Below are positions 51,854 to 60,880 of a stretch of 64,000 bases of DNA, in pieces. The notes under the pieces are model-generated. The model was not told where the DNA came from, did no database searches, and saw only the letters and a list, made by a program, of their open reading frames with translations. Each line of letters opens with the position of its first letter. Position 1 is the stretch's first letter. Location: contig CAWILH010000002.1 in the NCBI GenBank assembly GCA_963836915.1, forward strand, positions 4,030,001 through 4,094,000, read 5' to 3'. The translations under genes and the position numbers were made by a program. Source of the DNA: Cryomorpha sp963836915. Lineage in GTDB: Bacteria; Bacteroidota; Bacteroidia; Flavobacteriales_D; Cryomorphaceae.

Positions 51854-52435
51854 TTATGGGTTTTCCAATACCAAAACATTCCTTTCATCATCCCTAGTCC
51901 CCACTAAAAACCGAAACAGCACATAATCGATCATGGCGTGCGCCAAGCATGCGGTGTAGATACCAAGCCAATCGGTAAAGAGACCGAGCAGGGCTATGGC
52001 AAGCGTCATAAAGATGCCGTAGATACTTATGCGCCAATTGGTGGGGCTAAGATAGCCATGTATGGCCACAAAGATGATCGCGGTGATCCAGACTCCGACC
52101 AAGGGTTGGATAGCTCCACGAAATAGCAGCTCTTCGCCAAAACCGGCACAGATGGAAATGAAGATAATCTCAAGATGGTTCAGGTTGAGCCGCCGCACCA
52201 AGATGCCATATTTCTGCTGGGTTTCTTTCAGAAAGGGCAGACTTACCAAAGCCTGCGCCAAGCGTCCGAGCAGAAAACCGGATAAAAGCCCAACAAGTAT
52301 TTGCTGCCAAAGCGGCGCGCTGCTGCGAAATATAACGGCAAGCGGAGCCTCCCTAAAAAAATAGAGCAGCCCCCAACCGATGAGCGGGAAACCGATAAGT
52401 GTAAACAGCGCCGCCCACAGCAATCGCTTTTTCAT
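51854..52435 (-). CDS. CPBP family intramembrane metalloprotease
   Basis: A 193-residue integral membrane protein with the CPBP (Abi/Rce1-like) motifs GFGEELLFRG, FVAIHGYL and a final LAHAMIDY, which supply the glutamates and histidines of the zinc site. Members act in prenyl-protein processing, bacteriocin immunity or unknown membrane proteolysis. It lies 5 bases after the stop of the MoxR-like ATPase gene, so both belong to one operon. Confidence 0.87.
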   Translation of the reverse strand: MKKRLLWAALFTLIGFPLIGWGLLYFFREAPLAVIFRSSAPLWQQILVGLLSGFLLGRLAQALVSLPFLKETQQKYGILVRRLNLNHLEIIFISICAGFGEELLFRGAIQPLVGVWITAIIFVAIHGYLSPTNWRISIYGIFMTLAIALLGLFTDWLGIYTACLAHAMIDYVLFRFLVGTRDDERNVLVLENP

Positions 52436-52440
52436 GCGGA

Positions 52441-53924
52441 CTATTGCTCGCCGAAGTCTTCTGATGAAAATACAGATGTGAATAGATCGGCAAAGGACAT
52501 TCCGTCCTCAAGGATGTTTTTGCTCAACATGGAATATTCCGAAAGGCCGTGAAGCACAAACTCCATCATCAGCAGCTGGTCTTCCTTGCTGGCATTTGGA
52601 TTGTACTTTTTTACTAAGGCTTCAAGACCAGGTACTTCGCCCAGTTTTTTCTGGTATTCCTTTGCCGGAAGGTCGGAGAGCAGCTCTATCTCATTCTTGC
52701 CAAACCAATTTACGATCTGCGCATAGGGGTTGGGCTCATTCTTGCGCTTTTTTGCCAACTCGGGGTCGGGGAAGAACTGTGCAAACTGGTTTCGTATGGC
52801 TTTCCCCATCAGGGTGAGCGCCACATTCTTGGAGCCTTCCTGCTCGCCTTCGTAGACCAGCTCCACCTTTCCGGTTATGGCCGGCATTATGCCCAGAAGG
52901 TCGCCCACGCGCGCGCGCCCTTTTGGCTCATCGTTTATCAGCAGGCGACGCTCTACTGAGCTCACCACATTCTCAAATGCACTGATGGTAAGCCTTGCCG
53001 AAACCCCGCTCTTTTGATCAATATATTCGCTGCTGCGCGCCTCGACGGCTATCTGCTCGATGAGATTGCTTATCAGGGATGGCACTTCCACCTTTTCGCG
53101 CTGCACGTCGGCCAGCCTCGCTTCTTGCTGCGTGATCTCTGCCGATATCACCGTATTTTTAGGATAATGCGTGAGTATCTGGCTCTGTATGCGGTCTTTC
53201 AGCGGCGTTATGATGGCACCACGGTTGGTATAGTCTTCTGGATTGGCAGTAAATACAAACATCACATCAAGCGGTAGGCGTAGCTTAAAACCGCGTATCT
53301 GTATATCGCCTTCCTGCAGTATATTGAACAGCGCTACCTGTATGCGCGGCTGAAGGTCCGGCAACTCGTTGATCACAAATATACCGCGGTGGCCCGCGGG
53401 ATAAGTCCAAAATGAATCACCCGCTCATCGGAATAATCAAGCTTTAGGTTGGCCGCTTTTATAGGGTCGGCATCACCTATCAGGTCTGCCACGGTTACAT
53501 CTGGGGTGGCCAATTTCTCGGTGTAGCGCTCGTCGCGGTGCAGCCATTCTACCGGCGTATCATCTCCCTTTTCGTCTATCAGGTCGGCCGCGTAGCGGGA
53601 GATGGGCTCCAAGGGGTCATCCATCACTGCAGAGCCGGTCACCACTGGGATGTACTCGTCCAGCAAGCTCACCAGTTGGCGCGCCATGCGGGTCTTGGCC
53701 TGCCCTCGTAAGCCCAAAAAATTGATGTTATGGCGCGATAGCAGCGCCCGCTCCACTTCTGGAAAAACGGTCTTTTCATACCCCAGCACATTCTGGAATA
53801 CAGGTTCCCCCTTCTTTAATTTTTTGATCAGGTTATTTCTGATCTCGTCTTTTATGCGCATTGGCTTATAGCCCGACTTTTTTAATTCACCTAGGGTAGC
53901 CGGATGCTTCATTTTATCTGCCAT
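52441..53924 (-). pseudogene. MoxR/magnesium-chelatase-like AAA ATPase, single-base frameshift
   Basis: Two frames together make one ATPase of about 494 residues. The first (from 53924) has Walker A in FLGLRGQAKTRMARQL and runs to ERVIHFGLIPRATAVYL; the second continues with the Walker B region (expected NRGIFVINELPDL), then QVALFNILQEGDIQIRGFKL, FTANPEDYTNRG (sensor 1) and the lid domain. One base is missing near 53390 within CCGCGGGCCACCGCGG, a self-complementary GC-rich hairpin, which makes a sequencing artefact plausible. Such ATPases act as chaperones for VWA-domain partners; none is encoded next to it here. Confidence 0.88.
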
Positions 53925-53975
53925 GTATCTCTTTTTTCTGTTTTAAGGCGATGCTGCGGTTCTTCATGAGAACCG

Positions 53976-53996
53976 TAGTTTTGCGTTGCAAACTTA
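53976..53996. promoter_or_regulatory. Divergent -7 promoter elements
   Basis: TAGTTTTG on the plus strand (53976-53983) points towards apbE; TAAGTTTG on the minus strand (53989-53996) points towards the MoxR-like gene. A hairpin (CGGTTCT-TCAT-GAGAACCG) lies just beside them at about 53957-53975. Confidence 0.5.
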
Positions 53997-54038
53997 ACAA
54001 CACTTCGATTGAATTAGTTGTCCAAAAGTCAAAAGGAT

Positions 54039-55094
54039 ATGATTAAAGCGGTTTTCAAGATATTTTTGGTGGGTGGCATTATGGTTTCCTGTACGGGAGA
54101 AGAAGCGCCCAAGGCAGATGCAGATTATCGGGAGCTAAATGGCGAAGCACAGGGCACCACTTATTATATTTCATTTCGCGACAGCATCGGGCAGGCGCTT
54201 TCACAATTGCAGTCCGATTCTATTTTTGACGCCATCGACCAATCCCTATCGGTGTGGGTGGCCGGCTCGGTGATCTCTTCATTCAATGAAAATACGGTAG
54301 ACACCATTTCCGATCCCCATTTTCTCACCATGTATTTCCGCTCACGCGAAATAAGCGACGCTACCGGTGGTGCCTTCGAGCCCATGATCGGACCACTAGT
54401 AAAAGCGTGGGGCTTCGGTCCAGAAGGTGCCCACCCCAAGGGCGATCCCAATATCGACTCCTTGCGCGCCTTGATGACTGCCCCGCTCATGGTAACACCT
54501 ATAGATTCTATGCCTTCCGGCAATACCCTTGCTCAATTTCGTTTTGAGAAACAGGCTGGCCAGACCATAGATGTTAACGGGATAGCCCAGGGCTATACCG
54601 TAGACGTGCTATGTGAATACCTGAGCCGCCGCGGCATCATGGATTATATGGTAGAAGTGGGCGGCGAAGTTCGTGCCAAGGGCATGAACAAAATGGGCAA
54701 GCTATGGCAAATAGGCATCGACAAGCCTGTGGGGCTGGAAGCCGAACGGGAGCTGGAAGCCATCGTACCGCTTGATAATAGGGCAGTGGCCACATCGGGC
54801 AGCTACCGAAAGTTTTATGAAAGGGACGGAAGGCGCTACCCGCATACGATAGATCCGGCCACGGGCTATCCCGTAGACCATCAATTGCTCAGCACCACCG
54901 TGCTGGCTCCCAACTGCACAGAGGCTGATGCTTTTGCCACGGCCTTTATGGTGATGGGGGTTGAAAAAACAAAGCAGTTCCTAGAAGACCATGCTGCCTT
55001 AGACCTGGATGTGCTCTTGCTTTTCAGCACCACCGATGGCGGGATGGACGAGTACACTTCGCCAGGACTGAAGTCCATTATTGAAATGCAGTAG
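54039..55094 (+). CDS. apbE: FAD:protein FMN transferase
   Basis: A 351-residue lipoprotein (signal FKIFLVGGIMVSC). ApbE motifs: the AQGTTYYISF start, GGAFEPMIGPLVKAWGFG, the flavin-binding IDVNGIAQGYTVD, GGEVRAKG, and the C-terminal HTIDPATGYPVD with TEADAFATAFMVMG for Mg-FAD binding. It transfers FMN onto threonine residues of exported proteins such as NqrB/NqrC. The ATG at 54039 preceded by AAAAGGAT is preferred over a TTG at 54018. The convergent gene 55097-55291 is NqrM-like, matching a role in Na+-NQR maturation. Confidence 0.93.
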   Translation: MIKAVFKIFLVGGIMVSCTGEEAPKADADYRELNGEAQGTTYYISFRDSIGQALSQLQSDSIFDAIDQSLSVWVAGSVISSFNENTVDTISDPHFLTMYFRSREISDATGGAFEPMIGPLVKAWGFGPEGAHPKGDPNIDSLRALMTAPLMVTPIDSMPSGNTLAQFRFEKQAGQTIDVNGIAQGYTVDVLCEYLSRRGIMDYMVEVGGEVRAKGMNKMGKLWQIGIDKPVGLEAERELEAIVPLDNRAVATSGSYRKFYERDGRRYPHTIDPATGYPVDHQLLSTTVLAPNCTEADAFATAFMVMGVEKTKQFLEDHAALDLDVLLLFSTTDGGMDEYTSPGLKSIIEMQ

Positions 55095-55096
55095 AC

Positions 55097-55291
55097 CTAG
55101 CTTTCACTTTTGCACTGCTCTTCGGGTCGGGCGCCACATACGCCGCAGCTGGCACCTTCTTTTTGAAGCATTGGATTATTGCTTGCGCAGGTGCCTGCAA
55201 ATTGACCGTCTTTCTTGAGCAATATCCGTATGGCTATTCCCGCGAAAGCGAGCGCCAGAAGTATAATGGTGACTAAAGCTAGTTTTAACAT
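55097..55291 (-). CDS. NqrM-like small membrane protein
   Basis: With the start at 55291 the protein has 64 residues: one membrane helix (ALVTIILLALAFAGIAIRIL) and a cysteine-rich tail (GTCASNNPMLQKEGASCGVCG, plus a last C). Such proteins occur next to apbE and nqr genes in Bacteroidota and resemble NqrM, which is needed to mature Na+-translocating NADH:quinone reductase, perhaps by delivering iron. No nqr genes lie in this window. The longer frame to 55339 would contain the promoter element, so it is rejected. Confidence 0.65.
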   Translation of the reverse strand: MLKLALVTIILLALAFAGIAIRILLKKDGQFAGTCASNNPMLQKEGASCGVCGARPEEQCKSES

Positions 55292-55308
55292 GACTTCGAG
55301 ATAGGGCA

Positions 55309-55316
55309 CAAAGGTA
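55309..55316 (-). promoter_or_regulatory. -7 promoter element TACCTTTG for the NqrM-like gene
   Basis: A perfect TAnnTTTG on the minus strand, 17 bases before the ATG at 55291; it decides the start of that gene. Confidence 0.6.
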
Positions 55317-55348
55317 AGATCGGGCGACCGCAATGCCAAATGCCCGTT

Positions 55349-56083
55349 TTAGAAAGGCCGCACCCTCCCGCTGCCCTGTAGGTTCGTTTCTATGGTCGTG
55401 GGCTGCCCCCTATATCTCACATTTCCATTGGCATAAATAGCCGCGTACAGATAGTTTTCGGCCGTGCAAAAAAGGTCTTGCAGGCTGCTGTTGTTGATCG
55501 ACACATCCTGCGCGATGAGTCCAGTTGCATTAAATTTTCCAACGCCACCGTTAAAGAGTTCCGCATTCTGCGTTCTTCCATTTGCGGTAAGCTCAGTAAA
55601 ACCTACATGGCAGTAGATTTTTGCTGTCCCGGTATTGAGCAGTAATTTTACCATTCCGTTGCTTTCCCATTGCTGGTAGGTGAAGTCGGGGCTGCTCAGG
55701 CTGTCGCCAAAGGTGATATCGCCACTGGCGCGGTTCACCCATTCGGCCAGGGTAGGGGCGTAGACGGTCACTCTGGGTACTTTGGAAAGGTCGCGCAACC
55801 AATTGCATTCGGTCTTATTTTCGATTTTCAATAATCCGTTTGCTACTTCGGTGCTTACTTCTTCTATCAGGTTTTCACCAAAATACACTTCTACCGAAGG
55901 CGTGGGGGCAAAGCGATAATCTACATCCACGCGCCCTTCCATCTCTACGCGATCGAAGTTGCCCAGCTCCCGTGGCTCGGTGATGAAGCTGCCAAAAGAA
56001 CGCGAACAGTCAGAACCCGAATCCTTATCGCATCCGCCCAGAGCCATGGTCAGGCCAATGAAAAATGCGGCTGAATATCTCAT
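55349..56083 (-). CDS. Head-GIN (DUF2807) domain lipoprotein
   Basis: A 244-residue lipoprotein (signal AAFFIGLTMALGGC, cysteine 18). The body is the right-handed beta-helix-like head-GIN domain: FDRVEMEGRVDVDYRF, followed by short repeated strands (TVYAPTLAEWVNRASGDITF, KIYCHVGFTELTANGR). These are common, poorly understood surface proteins of Bacteroidota. It overlaps the PagL-like gene by 4 bases and is transcribed after it. Confidence 0.87.
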   Translation of the reverse strand: MRYSAAFFIGLTMALGGCDKDSGSDCSRSFGSFITEPRELGNFDRVEMEGRVDVDYRFAPTPSVEVYFGENLIEEVSTEVANGLLKIENKTECNWLRDLSKVPRVTVYAPTLAEWVNRASGDITFGDSLSSPDFTYQQWESNGMVKLLLNTGTAKIYCHVGFTELTANGRTQNAELFNGGVGKFNATGLIAQDVSINNSSLQDLFCTAENYLYAAIYANGNVRYRGQPTTIETNLQGSGRVRPF

Positions 56084-57204
56084 TTATTCAATTTATAATT
56101 AAGCCCCAGTTCAAAATGATCGGCCTTTGCAAAATGCGATTTCAGGCCAAAAAACACCTGATAGCGATTCAAATTATAGAGCAGATGGTAGCGCAAGAAG
56201 ATCATTCCGTCATCTTTAAATCGAGGCGCTATGTAAGATCCCGCTTCAAAGCGGATACCGAAAGGGTCGAAATGCAATTGGTATAGCGCCGCGATATAGG
56301 CGCGGTAATTATCGGCATTGTTTCCACTTGACGAATTATCGTCGGTGATACGGTTCTCAAGGCTGGCATTATAGGTATAGCCCAGATCTGCTCCGAAGGA
56401 TGATTTCGGTGAGATGCGCTTTTGCCAAATCCCAAAAAGGCTGTACACGAAGTACTTTCCACCGCCTATGGGCTGCACTTCCTTGGCGCCGAAAGAACTG
56501 CCCACACGCCACTCTGCCTTGCTGCCTGCCCATTCGGGGTTGAGCCGCCCGGGAGTGCTAAAATCGTTGGGGGCATATACCATGAGCAGTTTCAGGAGCG
56601 CATAGTTCAAGCCGCTATTGGGCAGTTTTATGGCACCGTTAGAAAAGTGGTGCAAGGCCAATCCGGGTTTGAGCGCAACGCTTTCGGTGAGCTTTATCCT
56701 GCCGTACAGCTCAAAGGCCAAGGCAGTGTTCAGGGTAGAGCCTACCGCCGAATTATGGATATTAGCGTCTTTATCAAAGGGTTTCTCCACGTAGCTTCCG
56801 CCAATGCCGAGCTTCAGACCGAAGCTGCGCTGCTCCACGAAAGGCAGATCGAAGAATATACGCGCCGAAGCACCCTTGCCCACATATTCCGAAGCCAGAT
56901 CGTATCCATCAAAACTGAATCCCCAAGTGGGAAAATTAAAATAATGATGCCAGTCTTTGGAGCCATCGGGTGTTTTGGCAATCTCTACTTCAAATGCCTT
57001 CACATGGCCGCGCTGCAGGTAGGCTATATCGCCATGGTGGGGCATTAGAAAACCACCCATCGCACCCGCGCCATATTGCCAGCGGGTAGGGCTATCAGGC
57101 GTATTCGGGGCATTTTCCTGAGCCTTTAGGCAAAAGGGCAATAATGCCAAAAGCACCAATCCGGCAAAGCGATTTATGGGAGAAAAGCATTTCACGAGCG
57201 GCAA
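56080..57204 (-). CDS. Acyloxyacyl hydrolase / PagL-like lipid A deacylase
   Basis: A 374-residue outer-membrane beta-barrel protein with a signal peptide (AGLVLLALLPFCLKAQ). The PagL-type catalytic region is LHHFSNGAIKLPNSGLN (about residues 195-211), giving the His-x-Ser pair and the PNxG motif. The family (PF09411) removes an acyl chain from lipid A. It is larger than PagL of Pseudomonas because of long N- and C-terminal additions usual in Bacteroidota. Divergent from mazG. Confidence 0.85.
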   Translation of the reverse strand: MPLVKCFSPINRFAGLVLLALLPFCLKAQENAPNTPDSPTRWQYGAGAMGGFLMPHHGDIAYLQRGHVKAFEVEIAKTPDGSKDWHHYFNFPTWGFSFDGYDLASEYVGKGASARIFFDLPFVEQRSFGLKLGIGGSYVEKPFDKDANIHNSAVGSTLNTALAFELYGRIKLTESVALKPGLALHHFSNGAIKLPNSGLNYALLKLLMVYAPNDFSTPGRLNPEWAGSKAEWRVGSSFGAKEVQPIGGGKYFVYSLFGIWQKRISPKSSFGADLGYTYNASLENRITDDNSSSGNNADNYRAYIAALYQLHFDPFGIRFEAGSYIAPRFKDDGMIFLRYHLLYNLNRYQVFFGLKSHFAKADHFELGLNYKLNK

Positions 57205-57244
57205 ACTTAATCCTTCGCGCGAACCTTTGCCAATATGATTTGGC

Positions 57245-57252
57245 TAATTTTG
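57245..57252 (+). promoter_or_regulatory. -7 promoter element TAATTTTG for mazG
   Basis: A TAnnTTTG match 17 bases before the ATG at 57270; a TTTG at 57226-57229 is a possible but closely spaced -33 element. Confidence 0.5.
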
Positions 57253-57269
57253 CGAAAAATGGATAGGCT

Positions 57270-58058
57270 ATGCAAGAAAAACTAGAAGCATTTGAGCGCT
57301 TGCTCACCATCATGGACGAGCTGCGCGAGAAGTGTCCGTGGGATCGGAAGCAGACCATGGAGACCCTTCGCCACCTGAGCATTGAAGAGCTGTACGAACT
57401 TTCGGATGCCATCATTGATGGCGATATGGACGAGATAAAAAAGGAGCTTGGCGACCTTATGCTCCACCTTGTTTTTTATAGTAAAATAGGAAGCGAAAAG
57501 GGTGCCTTTGATATGGCCGATGTGCTGAATGGGGTTTGCGAGAAGCTCATCACCCGACATCCCCATATCTATGGCGATGTAGTGGTGAGCAGTGAAGAAG
57601 AGGTAAAAGCCAATTGGGAAAAAATAAAACTCAAGGAAGGCAAAGGAAAAAAATCAGTGCTGGAAGGGGTGCCGCGTTCCCTGCCATCATTGGTAAAAGC
57701 TGGCCGCATTCAAGATAAGGCACGCGGTGTGGGCTTCGATTGGGACAATGACGATCAGGTCTGGGAAAAGGTGGAAGAAGAGCTCGGCGAACTCCAAGCA
57801 GAAGTGAAGGCCGGGTCAGACAGGGTCGAAGAAGAATTTGGCGATGTACTTTTCTCAATGATCAACTATGCCCGCTTCTTGGGTATCAATCCCGATGATG
57901 CCTTAGAGCGAACCAACAGAAAGTTTATACGCCGGTTTCAATATTTAGAAACTGAGTCACAGAAAGATGGCAAGCAAATGGGCGAGATGACCCTTGAAGA
58001 GATGGATACGTACTGGGATAAGGCCAAAGCCGAAGAGCGAAAGGAGGGGAGTGGGTAA
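57270..58058 (+). CDS. mazG: Nucleoside triphosphate pyrophosphohydrolase
   Basis: A 262-residue tandem-domain MazG: the N-terminal domain has KCPWDRKQTMETLRHLSIEE and LGDLMLHLVFYSKIG with the metal-binding acidic helices, the second domain has GFDWDNDDQVWEKVEEELGE and EEFGDVLFSMINYARF. The enzyme hydrolyses NTPs to NMP and pyrophosphate and thereby cleans aberrant nucleotides and modulates the stringent response. Normal length and intact motifs. Confidence 0.95.
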   Translation: MQEKLEAFERLLTIMDELREKCPWDRKQTMETLRHLSIEELYELSDAIIDGDMDEIKKELGDLMLHLVFYSKIGSEKGAFDMADVLNGVCEKLITRHPHIYGDVVVSSEEEVKANWEKIKLKEGKGKKSVLEGVPRSLPSLVKAGRIQDKARGVGFDWDNDDQVWEKVEEELGELQAEVKAGSDRVEEEFGDVLFSMINYARFLGINPDDALERTNRKFIRRFQYLETESQKDGKQMGEMTLEEMDTYWDKAKAEERKEGSG

Positions 58059-58640
58059 GTCTTAAGCTCGGAATGGATACGGCTCAAGCGCTGCATGGTT
58101 TTGACCCTTGGGCCTTGTGAATTAATTCGTTTCTTTTTATGGCGGAGGGTTGAGCCTTGGGTTTCCAAGCAGTGTTTAAATCGTTATAGCCTAGGGGTCG
58201 GCATCACCAGAACATCTATTTATTTGGTGATTTAAAAAGATGCCAAAAATTTTTCTTTGAGAAATATATAAATTTCAGGATATTTACACTGAAATTACCA
58301 GACTAGTTCTTAAGTTTTTAAATGAATCGCTCCTATTTGCAAGATTTTAATTATGTGATTAAGCCTCACAGTATGGGTAAGTATAGCAGATTAAAATATT
58401 TTGAATAACTCAATATCCCTATATGAATCCGCAAAACCTAGCCAAGCCAACCCATCCTTTTGAAAGGCTAGGTAAAGTTCACGAACATTATTTTGATAAG
58501 TTATTGATCGTCAATTATTCATCGAAAAAAATGGTGATTGATTTGGGTAGGCCAAGTGCTATCGAAGCATATTTGCTTTGCGTAGGCATCAATGCTGGTT
58601 TTGATTCGCGATATAGTTGTTTTACCAAGAAGTGAAGATT
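58059..58640. other. Gene-poor intergenic stretch
   Basis: No recognisable gene. A 70-codon plus-strand frame (58423-58635, starting MNPQNLAKPTHPFERLG) is open but matches nothing known; it could be a small gene or chance. Confidence 0.4.
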
Positions 58641-58811
58641 ATGCAGAGGTATAGATTTTTGATTATGTTTTTAATTTGTACGCTGGCATTTTTTCTGGTC
58701 AGTTTTCTTTTTAGTGCTGATGCGTTTAGCCTTACGAATGTTCTTATCAATTTGTCCCTAGGGCTAATTCTCACCGCAATTTTTCATTTTTTCTACGTCA
58801 GAAAGAGTTAG
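58641..58811 (+). CDS. Small two-helix membrane protein
   Basis: A 56-residue frame starting MQRYRFLIMFLICTLAFFL with two hydrophobic helices (about 6-26 and 30-50) and a basic end (FYVRKS), in agreement with the positive-inside rule. This hairpin plan is frequent among small uncharacterised Bacteroidota proteins. No function can be given. Confidence 0.5.
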   Translation: MQRYRFLIMFLICTLAFFLVSFLFSADAFSLTNVLINLSLGLILTAIFHFFYVRKS

Positions 58812-58851
58812 CAGAAAGAATATCTTGATGTTTTAAACTGGCTGTTCCAAA

Positions 58852-59222
58852 GACTCTATTATAATCTCGTGTCTTGGTAGGTCATCTGGCAATCGGTTTT
58901 GCCCCTTGTGGTTTTTATTGCGGGTTATGGCAACTGTTTCTTTTACTGGGCTATCAGTTATGTTTTCGTTTTTTCTTCCAGATCTTCAAATGGCAAATTG
59001 TACTGCCCTGCATGCGCATCATTTCAAAGCATTCTCTTTTTGACCCTGCGAGCAAGCGCTTGAATTTTTCGACAATTTGCTTTAACCGTTTTATTTCAAC
59101 TTGTGCCCTGCCATATTTAGACTACACTTGGCTGTGTGCTGCTTGGGTTTTTTCATGCCGCGCATCCTGTTCCAGCACGAGTTGGACGAGTTCATTTTTA
59201 GATAGTTTGTCGAGCGGCGATT
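58852..59222 (-). pseudogene. tnpC: IS66 tnpC fragment with stops and frameshifts
   Basis: Readable pieces in successive frames: LDKLSKNELVQLVLEQDARH, a stop, then KRLKQIVEKFKRLLAGSKRE, then QYNLPFEDLEEKT, then TRNKNHKGQNRLPDDLPRHE and III before the sequence is lost. These match the N-terminal third of TnpC in order. Confidence 0.8.
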
Positions 59223-59287
59223 ACATACCCAAATATACGCCAAACATCCCGTTATGAATGGTGGTCTAGCCCAACAGTTCAAACAAT

Positions 59288-59641
59288 TTAATGGGATAAA
59301 TACCGCTTTCTTTTCTTGGTTTTCTCAAAATCAATTCCACGCAAAATCATGTAGAGTTCTTCCTTGGTGAGCTCGCTGTTTGGCGCGTCAAGCCGGGCAG
59401 TGGGGCGTTTGAAAGTTCCTTTTTCCAACCGCTTGCAATAGAGGATCAGGCCATCGGTATCCCAGTAGAGTATTTTTGCTTTATTGCGGTCTCTGCTCAC
59501 AAATACAAACAGATCACCACAGCGCACATTCATCTGCATGGCATTTAGCACCATGCCATGAAGTCCATCAAAACCTTTGCGCATATCGCAAGACTGGCTG
59601 TAAAGAAAAACCTTTCGGTATCCGTCAAGACCAAGCATCAC
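59288..59641 (-). CDS. tnpB: IS66 accessory protein TnpB (Orf2)
   Basis: A 117-residue intact Orf2 (YRKVFLYSQSCDMRKGFDGL, GDLFVFVSRDRNKAKILYWD, RLEKGTFKRP). It overlaps the end of tnpA by 4 bases. Although open, it sits in a dead element. Confidence 0.9.
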   Translation of the reverse strand: MMLGLDGYRKVFLYSQSCDMRKGFDGLHGMVLNAMQMNVRCGDLFVFVSRDRNKAKILYWDTDGLILYCKRLEKGTFKRPTARLDAPNSELTKEELYMILRGIDFEKTKKRKRYLSH

Positions 59642-59925
59642 TGGTAAATGGTTATGCGCACGCCGGATGGAGTGACGATTTCCATACTGATCGATCGCGC
59701 ATCGGCTTCACAGGGCTCTTCTGAAAACGCAAAGGATTTAAATACTTCGGGTGAGTGCGTAGCTGGTAAACTCTGTCTTAGACTGCATTGGCTTTTACGG
59801 TATTTACAGATCCAGTAATCAAACTTTGCTTTGCCAACAGCCTTACCAGATATAAATTTCTGTCTAGTCAACCCACTTTTGTGCCATGCTTAAACTAGGG
59901 CAAACATTTTTTCTTGTAACTTCAT
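59638..59925 (-). pseudogene. tnpA: IS66 tnpA with an in-frame stop
   Basis: From an ATG at 59925 the frame reads MKLQEKMFALV, a stop, then HKSGLTRQKFISGKAVGKAKF and on to VTPSGVRITIYQ. Apart from the nonsense codon the gene is complete. Confidence 0.8.
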
Positions 59926-60135
59926 CGATATAATTTTCTGACAAAGATCAGGCAGGGGTTGAGATTGGGCAATATGGGGTGGTCGGGCGCTTACCTTGGA
60001 CGGATGAGTTAAAATCGGGCAAACCACATTTCAACAATCCCCAAGCCATATCCCATCTATCATCGCACACCCCCCTAATCGCCATCTTCACAAAAACCAA
60101 TTGACGCATCAAAAGGCTCTATAAAGCTGATTCTA

Positions 60136-60162
60136 TTGCTGACAGGTTCTGGCGTACTTTTG
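60136..60162 (+). promoter_or_regulatory. Full -33/-7 promoter for the thioredoxin operon
   Basis: TTG at 60136-60138 and TACTTTTG at 60155-60162, spaced as in the Bacteroidota sigma-A consensus. The ATG follows 23 bases later after an A-rich leader. Confidence 0.65.
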
Positions 60163-60185
60163 TAGCGCAATAAAAATAGAAAACA

Positions 60186-60503
60186 ATGAATATTGAACTC
60201 CTTACTGACGAGACTTTCAAGGAAAAACTTGAATCGAACCAAAAGATGGCAGTGAAGTACTACGCCGACTGGTGCGGCTCCTGCAAGCTGATCACGCCTA
60301 AATATAAGCGCTTGGCTGCCGATGAGCGCTTCAGCGATATCACCTTTGCCGATATCAATGCCGAGCAGAGTGAAGAAGCGCGTAAAATGGCCGGCGTAGA
60401 CAGCCTTCCCTACTTCGCCATATTTAAAGATGGGGCCTTGGTAGAGGGTACGGCCACTTCTAAAATTGAAAGGGTGGAAGAACTCATCAAAAAACTTAAT
60501 TGA
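60186..60503 (+). CDS. Thioredoxin family protein
   Basis: A 105-residue cytoplasmic thioredoxin-like protein with the active site WCGSC (C30, C33; GS instead of GP) and the cis-proline region DSLPYFAIFKDG. The dipeptide GS occurs in a Bacteroidota subgroup and lowers confidence that it is the main thioredoxin; it may serve peroxide reduction. The next gene's ATG overlaps its stop (TGATG). Confidence 0.92.
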   Translation: MNIELLTDETFKEKLESNQKMAVKYYADWCGSCKLITPKYKRLAADERFSDITFADINAEQSEEARKMAGVDSLPYFAIFKDGALVEGTATSKIERVEELIKKLN

Positions 60504-60745
60504 TGAAGATTCCTGTAATAAAACAGATTGTCGAGAAATACTCGATCGAAGCACTTGAAGCTGCCGAAGCGGCCATCTTGGAAGAGAAGCAGCCTGCCAT
60601 AGAAATAACGGGCGATGACGAAGGCGAAAAGCTCACCCATGTAATCGCCGCACTGGAGATAAAGCGCCAAGCTGCAGCTGAAGATATTCCATTTGCGAAA
60701 GCCCTGCGCAACTATACGCAACGGGTGCGCAAGTCGATCTCGTAA
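60503..60745 (+). CDS. DUF6952 family protein
   Basis: An 80-residue small soluble protein (MKIPVIKQIVEKYSIEALEA, then KLTHVIAALEIKRQAAAEDI, end RVRKSIS), matching a Bacteroidota family of unknown function that is usually found directly behind this thioredoxin. Translation is coupled to it by the TGATG overlap. Confidence 0.75.
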   Translation: MKIPVIKQIVEKYSIEALEAAEAAILEEKQPAIEITGDDEGEKLTHVIAALEIKRQAAAEDIPFAKALRNYTQRVRKSIS

Positions 60746-60852
60746 GTATATTGCCGGAAGGCAGAAGCTCTTCTATGCATAGCCCCTGGCTCTCGCTCTA
60801 AGCCTTTGGGATATAATAAATCAACGCCTTTTCGGCGTACCGTCCGAAATTT

Positions 60853-60860
60853 TACCTTTG
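60853..60860 (+). promoter_or_regulatory. -7 promoter element TACCTTTG for the tyrosine kinase operon
   Basis: A perfect TAnnTTTG match 20 bases before the ATG at 60881; no clear -33 element. Confidence 0.55.
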
Positions 60861-60880
60861 TCAAATCTTGATTATCATGG

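Larger units (their letters stand above)
58850..59994 (-). mobile_element. Decayed IS66 family element
   Basis: The right end is the inverted repeat GTAAGCGCCCGACCACCCC (minus strand, ending the element at 59994). tnpA, tnpB and the first part of tnpC follow in order on the minus strand; the rest of tnpC and the left end are missing. It is a different IS66 copy from the one at 38-40 kb (tnpB about two-thirds identical in protein). Confidence 0.85.

Noticed and set aside
55292..55339. Longer N-terminus for the NqrM-like protein
   Set aside because: It would contain the TACCTTTG promoter element, and the signal/membrane helix begins right after the ATG at 55291.
56422..57048. 208-codon plus-strand frame
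   Set aside because: Antisense shadow of the PagL-like gene, which has a signal peptide and catalytic motif.
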